A stretch of 64,000 bases of DNA from Ravibacter sp964562455. GTDB taxonomy: Bacteria; Bacteroidota; Bacteroidia; Cytophagales; Spirosomataceae. Where the stretch lies: positions 84,778 to 148,777 of the forward strand of contig CAZLTN010000003.1 of NCBI GenBank assembly GCA_964562455.1, in the 5' to 3' direction. This document shows positions 7,992-17,162 of the stretch, in pieces. A program made the position numbers and the translations under genes. Positions within the stretch are counted from its first letter, which is position 1, and every line of letters begins with the position of its first letter. Under the pieces are notes generated by a model. The model was not told the DNA's origin, searched no databases, and saw only the letters and a program-made list of their open reading frames with translations.

Positions 7992-10092
7992 CTATTCAGC
8001 CTGCACATCGACATGGACAACAGCCGAAAATGACGAAGTCCTGCCGTCCTGGAGCATAGTCCTGACAGCATATCGGCGGCGGCCTTTCCCGGGCCTGGTA
8101 TCTTTGTATTCACGCTTGTCGTAAACTGCGTCGACACTTCGGAATTTCTCCTCACCGTCCGATCTGAATACAGTAAACCGGCAGTTCGGCACGTCATATC
8201 CCCAGGAAAGTGAGACACTGTTATCGGCGTTGACAGTGGCTTTGAGTCCGCTCACGGGTCGTACGGCCAGGCGTGGCGTGCGGATGCTCAGCGGGAAAGA
8301 TTGGTCCGATTGCAGGCCCGAACTGTCTATCGCTACCAGGGCGTAGCCGTAATCCGATTCGCCTTTTATTGTTTTATCGGTATAGCGGTCGATATCACGG
8401 CCAAGCCTGGCGATGGTCTGCCACCTTTCCGTGTACCTGCCCCTGCGCAGCAGGAGCTGCTCTTTCACATCCCCCCGCCGAGCTGAGGTTCCACCGGAAG
8501 GTCACCGCCGAATCGGATACCAGGTAGTCGCTGATCACGGGCGGCGAAGGCGGGAGCAGGTCGGGCCTTTTGAGCGTGAGGATATCTGACGGCTCGCTTA
8601 CCTGGAAGCCCCGGTTATAAGCCAGCACTTTGAAGTACAGCTCCCGGGTTGTGGTGCGCAACGTAGTAGAATCGTTAAAGCCCGGGATCGCCAGGTAATC
8701 AGGTGTTTTATCGATAAAAACATGATCGGGCGAATTGGCATACAACACCTTGTAGCCGTAAATATCCGGCTCTGGGTTTGCGTCCCATACGATACGGACA
8801 AAGCCTGTGGAATCGATATAACCCTGCAGGTTTTTGGGCCTGGAAGGCCGTTGAGCGGTTTGGATAAGGCACGATACGGGTAGCCCGGGGCTGACGTTCC
8901 CGGCCGTGTCTACTGTAACTATTTTGTAGTAGCAGCTTACGGCGGGCTCGGGTACGGGGTCGGTCAATTCCCTGGACTGCCTGCCCAGTACGTTTTTGTG
9001 CACCGGCGTAAACGGACCATCAAGGGTAAGGCTCCTCCCGACTATAAAACCTGCAAAATCGGCTGGATTTTTATCGTACGCCCAGGTTATCCGTACAGCC
9101 TTGCTGCCGTCGTACACGGCTTTCATTTCGTTTACCGGCGGCGGCGGTGTCTGGTCGGTTGCCATACCCGGCACAGGAGCCGATGCAACCAGTTCTCCGA
9201 AGGGCGTTATGCCCGACACCCGGTAGTGGTACGTCTTGTAATTGGCTTTTACAGAATCTCCATATACGATAGCCTCTGTCCCCGGCCCTTCTCCCGGCTG
9301 AAACCAGGGAATCCGGTTGAGGCGGCGGTAGCGTTTCCCGCCATCGTCCGATCGTTCGAAGAAATAACCGGAAAAGTAGGCTTCACCAATTTGCCTGTCC
9401 CAACTGAGCTGTATAGCCCGGTCGCCCGGGGTAGCCGCGACAGGCGGCATCTGCTCCGGCGACGGCTCCTTCCGGTTGACCAGGAAAGTGGTGGCAACTT
9501 CCGCCCGGAATTTCCTCGGGTCAGCCATAGGCAAAAGGGAGTAGCTGTATTTCCTGCCGGGCGTCACGGTCTTATCGACATAGCCTAAAGCCATTCCCTG
9601 CGCATAAACCGGCTTAACGTCGGCCAGTATCATAGCCATCGCCATCCGCATGTCGTTCTGGTTTTGCTGCTGCATGATCTTGTCCAGCGTAAGTACTTCA
9701 TCGGAGCTCAGCGGCGTGTTTTTGCCGTTTACCAGTTGAGCGCAGGCCGAAGCCAGGGTGTCGGAAGCTGATACATTTTTCAGCCAAAGCGCTATCGTCC
9801 ATGGTTTGACCAGGATCTGGAAATCGATAACGGAAGTTCCGTTGTCGTCGATGCTCCGCCGGGTAAGCAGGTAGCCGTCCCGTATACCCGCCCTGAATGC
9901 TGAAGGCGTTTTCGGCACCCATCGTACTACCACCGAGTCGTTGAATGCCCTGGCCAGGACGGCTATTTCAAAAGGCTCCGGGGCGGGATTTTCGACATTC
10001 CCGCGCGACGGGTTTTCTGGCTGGCCTTTCGAAGTAGTATGGCCTGCCAGGTAAACAGCCGTCAAAAGCAAAGCGAACAACATCGTCCTCAT
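7992..10092 (-). CDS. Secreted FN3-domain protein, frame interrupted at a C6 tract
   Basis: The first open part (10092 to 8395, 565 codons) has a signal peptide (about residues 1-23) and several FN3-like domains with paired W and Y strands (AIQLSWDR, AVRITWAY, FVRIVWDA). At the six C's of 8471-8476 (six G's in the mRNA) it runs into another frame after TFRWNLSSAGG and ends in 24 residues of nonsense. Removing one G restores TFRWNLSSAGDVKEQLLLRR and continues the FN3 fold (LLLRRGRYTERW, VSLSWGYD) to the stop at 7992, giving a single protein of 699 aa. So the gene is either broken, read by slippage, or the tract was miscounted in assembly. It has no T9SS sorting domain at its end. Its ATG overlaps the stop of the preceding gene (ATGA), indicating translational coupling. 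Confidence 0.8.
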
Positions 10093-11132
10093 GGATTATA
10101 TACCTCTGCGTTTTTTATTTTCTGGGCCTGGAATACCGAAAATGTCAGTATCGAAGGGCAATTGCATTCTTTGTCCCAAAGCGCGCTCATGGTCCCGTTC
10201 CGGGTATGGTTTTCCAAGCCGGTCATCCCGATCGAATAGACTTCGTATTCTGACGATTTTCCTTTAAGCGACCTGATCGGTTTGAAAAGCTCGCCTTTTA
10301 CAGCTTGTTTCATCGCCCGGGTGTACTGGTCGCCAAAGAGCAGATCGGATAAAAATGATTTTGAAAACCTGGCGGCGGTAATACAGGTATTGGCCGCTTT
10401 TTGGGAAAAATACTCACCGGCACGGCTGAACTCGCTGGTGCTGGTGGTGATATAGCTCGGGTAATCGTCAGGATACATACCCATTTGCGGCGCCTGGTAG
10501 GTATGGTAGGTTTTCTCCTGGCTGAGAAGCCCTTTTGTAGCTTCCAGTATCTCAGAGAGCGCTTTTTCATAAAACCGGTTGGGGAACTGAGGGGTATTGT
10601 CTTTCACCGCATCAGGGTGTCTTACATCGATCTTTATCGTAACGTTCCTGATCGCTTCTGCCAGCTTAAAGTAGGCGCCGGGCGCAGTATAAAGGCCCCG
10701 GTCGGCTATGTCTTTCAACATGAGGTCGGTCACGATATCGACGAAATTGTGATTGCTCAGGATGAAATCCGCATTTGTCGCCAGCGGCGTTACAAACTCG
10801 TCATACAGCTTTTTGACCGGAGCCGACGAATACCGTATCTGGTAGCTGCGGGGTGCCGTGCTCCCGTAGACATACTCGTTGCGCTGCTTTTCGATAACGT
10901 TCTGAAGCGTTTCCTGGCCGTTCTGCAGAGCAGCCATGTCCTTCGGCGATATATTTTTTACAGGCTGCCCGTTAAGCGCATTGATCATGTCCCCGGATGA
11001 CAGGTTGATAGCCGCATCCTTATCCGGGGAAATCACTTTTTGAGCACCTCCGGGTATACCGCTCTTTAAGCTGCCTTGCGCGCGCGCGCCGGAGGCGAAA
11101 ATCAAGAGGAACAGTAGTAAGCGGATATTCAT
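10089..11132 (-). CDS. Secreted protein of unknown function
   Basis: A 347-aa protein with a signal peptide (residues 1-19, ending GARAQ). The mature part is mixed helix and strand with conserved-looking stretches (KKLYDEFVTPLATNADFIL, FYEKALSEILEATKGLLS) and two cysteines in ECNCPS near the C-terminus. I recognise no family. Its last codon overlaps the first codon of the FN3 gene by the sequence ATGA, and it follows the 1947-aa gene on the same strand after a 186-bp spacer full of palindromes. The fixed position in a run of exported proteins suggests a periplasmic or surface partner of the giant protein. Confidence 0.8.
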   Translation of the reverse strand: MNIRLLLFLLIFASGARAQGSLKSGIPGGAQKVISPDKDAAINLSSGDMINALNGQPVKNISPKDMAALQNGQETLQNVIEKQRNEYVYGSTAPRSYQIRYSSAPVKKLYDEFVTPLATNADFILSNHNFVDIVTDLMLKDIADRGLYTAPGAYFKLAEAIRNVTIKIDVRHPDAVKDNTPQFPNRFYEKALSEILEATKGLLSQEKTYHTYQAPQMGMYPDDYPSYITTSTSEFSRAGEYFSQKAANTCITAARFSKSFLSDLLFGDQYTRAMKQAVKGELFKPIRSLKGKSSEYEVYSIGMTGLENHTRNGTMSALWDKECNCPSILTFSVFQAQKIKNAEVYNP

Positions 11133-11186
11133 CTATATTATAATTTGGTAACTTAACTAGTCATTCATAATTCCCCAGCTCTCCCT

Positions 11187-11280
11187 CGTCTCCAGACGAT
11201 GGGAGGGCGATATCAGGTCTCTGACCTGAGCTGTTTACCGGTCAGAGACCGGTGTCCGTGCTTCCACCGTCCAAAGACGG
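11187..11280. repeat. Cluster of four short GTC...GAC palindromes
   Basis: Four small palindromes follow each other in the spacer between two genes of the minus-strand block: CGTCT/AGACG at 11187-11198, CAGGTC/GACCTG near 11214-11228, ACCGGTC/GACCGGT near 11238-11254, and CCGTC/GACGG at 11267-11280. The middle two also pair with each other as an exact 11-bp inverted repeat (11216-11226 with 11240-11250). Likely a dispersed REP-like element that acts as a 3'-end or attenuation structure. Confidence 0.75.
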
Positions 11281-11318
11281 GGAAGAGCGGCTCGTGGCTA
11301 TTTCATAATTCATCACCC

Positions 11319-14300
11319 TCATTTCCTCGTTTCCTTTGGAAAAAGCCTGTATATCTCCTGGTTCTGGTACGGTTCTTCGGCGGCGAAAAAGAACGTTCCG
11401 AAGCTGACCAGCGATCGTTTCAGCCGATCGGTCAGGTTCTCCTGGGTCTTGGCAGCCGACTGGTATTTACCTCCTTCCGGCGATGCAAAATAGGAATCGG
11501 GCGACTGGCTGATCAGGTAGGCAACGGGTTTGGCCACAGTCTGGAACCATTCGCTGTTTTCGGTGGCTTTGAGGAGCACCAGCGGCGGGCGCACCTGGTT
11601 GTAGCCAAGGTTTTCATAGTTCAGATCGTAGCGGTCGAATCCTTCGTCTACCGTCATCGAGCCGGTTACGTAATCGCCCAATAAAATAGCCGGGGCCTTG
11701 CTGCCGCCACCGGAGGTTGTAAACGTCGCATTTGCGATTTTTTCTTTCAGCGTATTGTATTTGCTGGTTTTAAAATAATACCGGTAAAGCTCCACTGTAA
11801 GGCTTTTTCTCACCCTTTCTTTTGTCGCAACCAGGTCCCGGATGACCGGGCCGCCTTTGTTTGACTGCCGTACATCATATCCCTCAACGACGCTTTTCTC
11901 GTTTACATCCGATTGCATACCGTATTCGGCGGCCAGTTGGTTGAGCTTTGCCTGATCTGTATATACATTGACCGCCTGCGTATACTTCATATCTACAATT
12001 TCTCCCGCTTTACCGATGGTATTTGTGGTTATGAAACGATTGTCCGGCGAAGACAAACCGCCGAATGTCACAGGCTCCTTAGCGGTAGTGCTTTTGTAAA
12101 TGTTAGCGGAAGATATAGTCTTGACAGTCATTTTTCCCTCAAAACCTTTTGCCATGATTTCGTCGACAAAATCATTTTTGGGAATTCTTATCAACTGAAG
12201 ACGGTAGAGCGTATTGTTCCGGAGGGAAGCCGGCATCTCGTAGATAAACTGGTTGCCGATAAACTCCGCTTCAACGAGCGCTATCGGTTTTTCGGCAAAT
12301 CCGGCTCCTTCCAGCGGTACCAGTGCCACCGACAAATCATAGTTCTGGTCTGAGCCCAGCCCGCCGGAACATCCCGGCATGTTGGTCTTAAGCCTGACGA
12401 AACCGCGACGGGTTTCGTTTTTCATATAGTAACGCTGTCCCTCATAAGGGTAGGAGGTCAATACCGGGTTGTTGCTGCTTTCTCCTCTCGTCAGGTCGGA
12501 AGGGCATCCACCTGTTACAAACGTTACCTTTTCGGTCTGTTCGACGGTCTGGTTTTTGAACAGGTAGGGCTGGAGGCTGCCATTGTTGTAAACATACACC
12601 TGGATGCCGACCGTCAACTCGTAGGTGCTTTTGGGTAGCAGCGCATTTTCCCGGTAGAAAGTTGCCGCATAATTCCTTTCTCCTTCCGAATCGCTCCCTA
12701 TGACCAGTTCGCCGGTATTGATATCCTGTACCTGGCTTACCGCCTGGTCTTTCTGAACGGCCGTGGCCTGGAATTTTTCTTTAAACTGAAGCCTGAACTC
12801 CTGCGTCAGGATCCGCCGGGTTTCTACTTTCCCGTCTGCTCCGGTCGTAGTCAGCGAGCTTACAGAGCCGATTACGCTGTTATCGACGGCTTTTCCTTCG
12901 GGGATTTCGATGTCTACTATCAGTTTGTTTTCCACAGGATAATTAAAAGTCGCGGTGAAGGGCGTGATGACCGGCGTTTCGATATCTGTACCGGCCGGAC
13001 CGATCGAAGAGATAAGCGGCAGGTCTGCAAACGGATTGGGTGGCAAAAATGCCGGATCGCAGCGTTGTTCTTTGTTGTACCAGAAATCGAAATTGAAATT
13101 GCCCTTCACCAACCCGCGTAATACCTTATACCGCACCGCCACCTGGCCATTGAGCCAGATCGGGTTAACGAGCCCGCCCCGAAGCAGGGCACCGGCGGAA
13201 AGCTCGGCTACTTTGATCCGTCCTTCGTAAATCCACAGGTCCACATCGATCCCCAATGCAAAGCTCATCCCGGCATAGAGCTGTCCTTCTGCATACCAGC
13301 CGTTTATGCCGGGAAGTGCGGCGCCGGTCACACAAGGGACTTCTACTTTTTTCAGTACGAGGTCATACCCGACCGTCCCGGCGAAATCCATGAAAAACGG
13401 CCCGATATTATAGTTGGCAGACAGGTGGTAGCCGGCACCGAATGCCAGCATCGCTCCGGTACTGCTGAACGCTCCCGAAACGCTGTTGATCCGCTTCCCG
13501 CTCAGGCCGTTAAACAGTCCTGCCAGCTCACCGTCGAAGCCGTAGGGAGCGGGAGGAAGTACCCAGGTAGTCGGCTGCGGGTTATAATTCCCCATTACGA
13601 AATACGAGCCGAAATTGAAGGTCAGCCCGAATTTTACCTCCATCATTACCCTGCCTGCTGTCGTAGGAGCGCCTATGGCCATATACCATTTACCGGCGCC
13701 GTAGTCAAGCTCCATGCCGACGGGCATGGTGGCTCGGATGCTGCCCGGCCCGATAGACGCGCTTGCCTCCAGCTTACTGTCTACGCTGATCTTACTGCTG
13801 GCAATATCGAAATTCATATTGAAATAGCCCTTTGCAAGCGACGATTGCATATCCTCTCCCAGGAGCCATGCATCGCTCCCGATCATGATTTTGACCGGCT
13901 CCCATTTTTCAGTAAAAGTCATCGAAAACATTCCCTTCGCGTCCAGGAGGTAGGGCGTAGTCAGTCCTACGCGTACTGACGCTTCAAAGCCTTTCAGTCC
14001 TTTTTTGGGGAGATAGGTGATTTTGCCGTTGGAGAAAGTTTGTTCGACATTGGAATATAAACCGCCTCCGAAACCTTTGAAAGCTACCGGGCCGGCAAGG
14101 GGAATACCGCCCGAAGGGATCGCGGCATCGCCGCCTACATACCAGTAACGATAGGAACCCTCGTTATTCGCTATATTACCAAACATCGCGGCCACGTGGA
14201 CGTCGATCTTGTCGATCACCTTCATATCCAGGTCTCCCCTGAACCCGCTTCCATATTGTGGGTCGTTTTCCAGGAGGGCAAGCGCGCCCGCTATTTTCAC

Positions 14301-17162
14301 CGGTCCGACGTTTCCCTGTGCGCTGAAAGCCGCCGACTGGAGGCCTCCGTATTTCCAGTCTGGTCTCCCGTTTTTGCCTATACCAGCGTTGAAAGCCAGG
14401 ACAAGCCCGCCTTTCCCCGTGATTCCGGCGCCTTCGGACAGATCGACGCTGCATCCGAACTCAAACCCTGTCTGGCCGTTTTTGGGCTTCCCGGCATAGT
14501 CTATGCTGAAAGGCATGCCCGTCACCTCCTTTTGAGGAGATGCGGTCGACATATTGAAGTTTTCCAGGCTGAAATACGGCGCAGACGTGCTCAATACCAT
14601 ATTGGTAAAATGTGCTCCGGGTATATTGACAGGCCCGGCGCTGATGTCGAGCGAGCCGTCGAGCCGTGCTGATGCCGTAAAGCCCTGCTGGTTATAGGTT
14701 GCCTTGATGGAAGACGAGGCGGCCAGGTTGAGCCTGGCTTTCCAGATGTCGACGGGCATTTGCTCTACAGGTTCTACAGTCAGCTCGAACTCCAGGGCGC
14801 CTGTGGACTGGCTTTTCGTCAGTATACTCTTGTACGGCAGTTGGGATGACTTGTTGTAAGGATCATTGAAAATGGGCAATACCAGCCTTCCTTTCATAGC
14901 CGATTGCTGAAAGGTATTTTTGTCGAACCGTATATTGAGCTCGTCGATAGAATAGAACCATCCGCCCAGCGATCCGTCTTCTTCAGGGCTTTTTCCAAGC
15001 GTAAGTATGTTTGTGGCTATCGCAGTACCCGACAGGCCATGGTCGTCATAGATGATATTTTCTACTCCCGCTACTACCGGACTGCCGTTTCCTTTCGAAA
15101 GGAAAGCGGGCAGCTCCATTTTCAGCGACGGGAAATACAGCCCCTGCCAACTGTCATGCTCTATTTCGTTCAGGTATCCTTCCGGAAGCTTGCCCGGTGT
15201 GTTGCTTTCCGAATGGTCGTAAAGCCCGTATTGGCCCTCGCCCGCGAAAAACCGGAAATCTTCTATCCCCTTGATGAAAAACTTCGGTATGGAGAACCTT
15301 GCCGTCCAGTTTTTGAAATCGGTAACATCGGTATTGACAGCGATCCGGAGTGGTTCTGCGGGCGAGTCGGCATTGGAAAGCAGGGGAGGAGAAAGAAGGC
15401 CGTGAACCCGCATTTTCCGGAAGCCGTCCTGGTCGAACAGGACATAGGTCACTTCGGAAGTATCCGGTTTGAAGAAGCCTCCGGACGGCCCTTCAGTACC
15501 TTTAAGGGAAAAATATCCCGACAGCTTCATATCACCGGCCAGGTAGAGCAGGCCGTCACCGCAGGGTTTTGCAGGCGACATGCACATATTATACCCACTC
15601 AGGGGGATCCCGTTCGTAAGCCCCGACTGGTTTTCTATCCAGGTGTTGGCGTTGAAAACGGCCTGCGTAGGGGTGAAAGTTATATCGGTAATGGCTATCA
15701 GCGTACTGACAGGGCCGATCTGGCGGTCAAGGCCCAGGGGCAATTCAAATCCTGCGCTGCCGGCGGCGTCTGTTATTCCGGATATCAACTGGCCCGCGCC
15801 CTTTTTGAAATATTCGCTCAGCCCCTGAATCTGTGCGGGAGAAAATTGTACATCCGGGATTTCCGGGCTGTCCAGGTTGGGTGCGTAACCCGCCGCCTTG
15901 TCTTTGTAAATCGCTTTTACAACCCCGCCGATCACTTCGCCGGCGGAGTTGCACTGCACCTCTACCAGTTTTGCCCGTACCCTGACCATCTTGCTACCGG
16001 CAATGGGAACCGGGATGACGGCCATACCTCTTAGCTTGCCTTTTTCTTCTTTTACACCTTTCAGCAACTCCATTGTAAATCCGGCGATGGTAGCCTTCAT
16101 ATTTTTGAGGGCCGTACTGTTGTCTGCTTTTCTATTCAGCGGCTCATTGACCTTGCATGAGCAGTTTACAGCTATATTGGAAGAGAGCGTCTGCGTTTCG
16201 ACCATTTCCTTTCCGACCAGGTTAGAAATAATAGCAGCCGCCGGAGCAAAATTCAGCCCGTATTGAAATCCCTGTACCGGGCTTTTGCCATCATTGAGCA
16301 AATTCAGCCTCTCCCGGACGGGATGAGCCTGTACCCGCCAGGCATACTTTTTCCCTGCCCGCAGCGGGGGGTGCTGAGGGCCGTATAAAAAGGAGGTGCT
16401 CCTCAGGTGCCTGATCTCAAGCCCCGATGCCGGCATTGCCACGGCGTCGAGATATACGTTTGGATCGGTCTCTGTTGCAGGAAGCTCGGCAATTCGCAAC
16501 GTATACTCTACCTGACCCGGCAGTATCCCGACCGGGGGTGCCCAGGTAAACAACTGGCTCTGTGGCTGGCTGTACTTTACAATTTCCGAGTCGAAAGGCG
16601 AAATCAATATCGGTGGTTCAATGATCCTCACCGGGATGAGCCCGCTACACCCCATCGGGAACCCGGTAGAGATAGGGCGGGTGCCGGCGTTGTCGAATGC
16701 CTGGATACAAAGCTGGTAATTTCCTTCCGGGAGCGGTAATCCTCTGTAAAGCAGGTTTTTGTCCATGCCCTGTACCTCTATCTGGTTCAGATCGAAAAGG
16801 CCTTCCAGCTCAGAGCGGCTGATCATCCGGTTGAGATCGGTAGGAAGCAATTGGAGAGGACTTACCGGACGGTAGTTGGATAAAGTGCTGATCATCACCC
16901 CGTTGTCTCCTTCCAGCTTTCCGAGAAGGCGTACCGACAGGGGTCTTCCGGAGAGGTTTGATATAAAGACTTGTACCCGGTTGCCTGCCCCGGGATAATC
17001 CTGTATGTAAGGGCTGTAGGGAGGAAGTACATTCACGGCCAACCGGACAAGGTCCTGCGCCGACACGACAACCGGCATACAGGCCAACAGTATGGCAATT
17101 GCGCTTCTTATAATCGTGCGCAACAGCGGCCGTATTTTAAAAAGATATTCCATAGCCCACAT
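11319..17162 (-). CDS. Giant (1947-aa) secreted beta-rich protein, core of the block
   Basis: The protein has an N-terminal signal peptide (hydrophobic stretch about 16-35, ending VVSAQ) followed by VNVLPPYSPYIQDY, a start that I associate with large Bacteroidota surface proteins. Residues about 200-330 look FN3-like (LFTWAPPVGIL, YAWRVQAHP). The middle 1000 residues are long runs of amphipathic beta strands rich in Gly, Phe and Tyr (YSNVEQTF, GFEASVRVGLTTPYLL, FGSYFVMGNYNPQP), as in a beta-helix or extended barrel-like repeat. An Ig-like segment lies near 1480-1640, and the C-terminal 250 residues are helical. There is no T9SS sorting signature at the C-terminus (ends FPKETRK). Its start overlaps the barrel gene by 26 bases, so the two are translationally coupled. 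An ATG 9 bases downstream is an alternative start. Function unknown; it is probably exported with or through the neighbouring barrel. Confidence 0.85.
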   Translation of the reverse strand: MWAMEYLFKIRPLLRTIIRSAIAILLACMPVVVSAQDLVRLAVNVLPPYSPYIQDYPGAGNRVQVFISNLSGRPLSVRLLGKLEGDNGVMISTLSNYRPVSPLQLLPTDLNRMISRSELEGLFDLNQIEVQGMDKNLLYRGLPLPEGNYQLCIQAFDNAGTRPISTGFPMGCSGLIPVRIIEPPILISPFDSEIVKYSQPQSQLFTWAPPVGILPGQVEYTLRIAELPATETDPNVYLDAVAMPASGLEIRHLRSTSFLYGPQHPPLRAGKKYAWRVQAHPVRERLNLLNDGKSPVQGFQYGLNFAPAAAIISNLVGKEMVETQTLSSNIAVNCSCKVNEPLNRKADNSTALKNMKATIAGFTMELLKGVKEEKGKLRGMAVIPVPIAGSKMVRVRAKLVEVQCNSAGEVIGGVVKAIYKDKAAGYAPNLDSPEIPDVQFSPAQIQGLSEYFKKGAGQLISGITDAAGSAGFELPLGLDRQIGPVSTLIAITDITFTPTQAVFNANTWIENQSGLTNGIPLSGYNMCMSPAKPCGDGLLYLAGDMKLSGYFSLKGTEGPSGGFFKPDTSEVTYVLFDQDGFRKMRVHGLLSPPLLSNADSPAEPLRIAVNTDVTDFKNWTARFSIPKFFIKGIEDFRFFAGEGQYGLYDHSESNTPGKLPEGYLNEIEHDSWQGLYFPSLKMELPAFLSKGNGSPVVAGVENIIYDDHGLSGTAIATNILTLGKSPEEDGSLGGWFYSIDELNIRFDKNTFQQSAMKGRLVLPIFNDPYNKSSQLPYKSILTKSQSTGALEFELTVEPVEQMPVDIWKARLNLAASSSIKATYNQQGFTASARLDGSLDISAGPVNIPGAHFTNMVLSTSAPYFSLENFNMSTASPQKEVTGMPFSIDYAGKPKNGQTGFEFGCSVDLSEGAGITGKGGLVLAFNAGIGKNGRPDWKYGGLQSAAFSAQGNVGPVKIAGALALLENDPQYGSGFRGDLDMKVIDKIDVHVAAMFGNIANNEGSYRYWYVGGDAAIPSGGIPLAGPVAFKGFGGGLYSNVEQTFSNGKITYLPKKGLKGFEASVRVGLTTPYLLDAKGMFSMTFTEKWEPVKIMIGSDAWLLGEDMQSSLAKGYFNMNFDIASSKISVDSKLEASASIGPGSIRATMPVGMELDYGAGKWYMAIGAPTTAGRVMMEVKFGLTFNFGSYFVMGNYNPQPTTWVLPPAPYGFDGELAGLFNGLSGKRINSVSGAFSSTGAMLAFGAGYHLSANYNIGPFFMDFAGTVGYDLVLKKVEVPCVTGAALPGINGWYAEGQLYAGMSFALGIDVDLWIYEGRIKVAELSAGALLRGGLVNPIWLNGQVAVRYKVLRGLVKGNFNFDFWYNKEQRCDPAFLPPNPFADLPLISSIGPAGTDIETPVITPFTATFNYPVENKLIVDIEIPEGKAVDNSVIGSVSSLTTTGADGKVETRRILTQEFRLQFKEKFQATAVQKDQAVSQVQDINTGELVIGSDSEGERNYAATFYRENALLPKSTYELTVGIQVYVYNNGSLQPYLFKNQTVEQTEKVTFVTGGCPSDLTRGESSNNPVLTSYPYEGQRYYMKNETRRGFVRLKTNMPGCSGGLGSDQNYDLSVALVPLEGAGFAEKPIALVEAEFIGNQFIYEMPASLRNNTLYRLQLIRIPKNDFVDEIMAKGFEGKMTVKTISSANIYKSTTAKEPVTFGGLSSPDNRFITTNTIGKAGEIVDMKYTQAVNVYTDQAKLNQLAAEYGMQSDVNEKSVVEGYDVRQSNKGGPVIRDLVATKERVRKSLTVELYRYYFKTSKYNTLKEKIANATFTTSGGGSKAPAILLGDYVTGSMTVDEGFDRYDLNYENLGYNQVRPPLVLLKATENSEWFQTVAKPVAYLISQSPDSYFASPEGGKYQSAAKTQENLTDRLKRSLVSFGTFFFAAEEPYQNQEIYRLFPKETRK

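Noticed and set aside
14904..16034. Long plus-strand frame opposite the giant protein gene
   Set aside because: Antisense shadow with Arg- and Cys-rich unpatterned translation; the minus-strand frame is continuous with a signal peptide.
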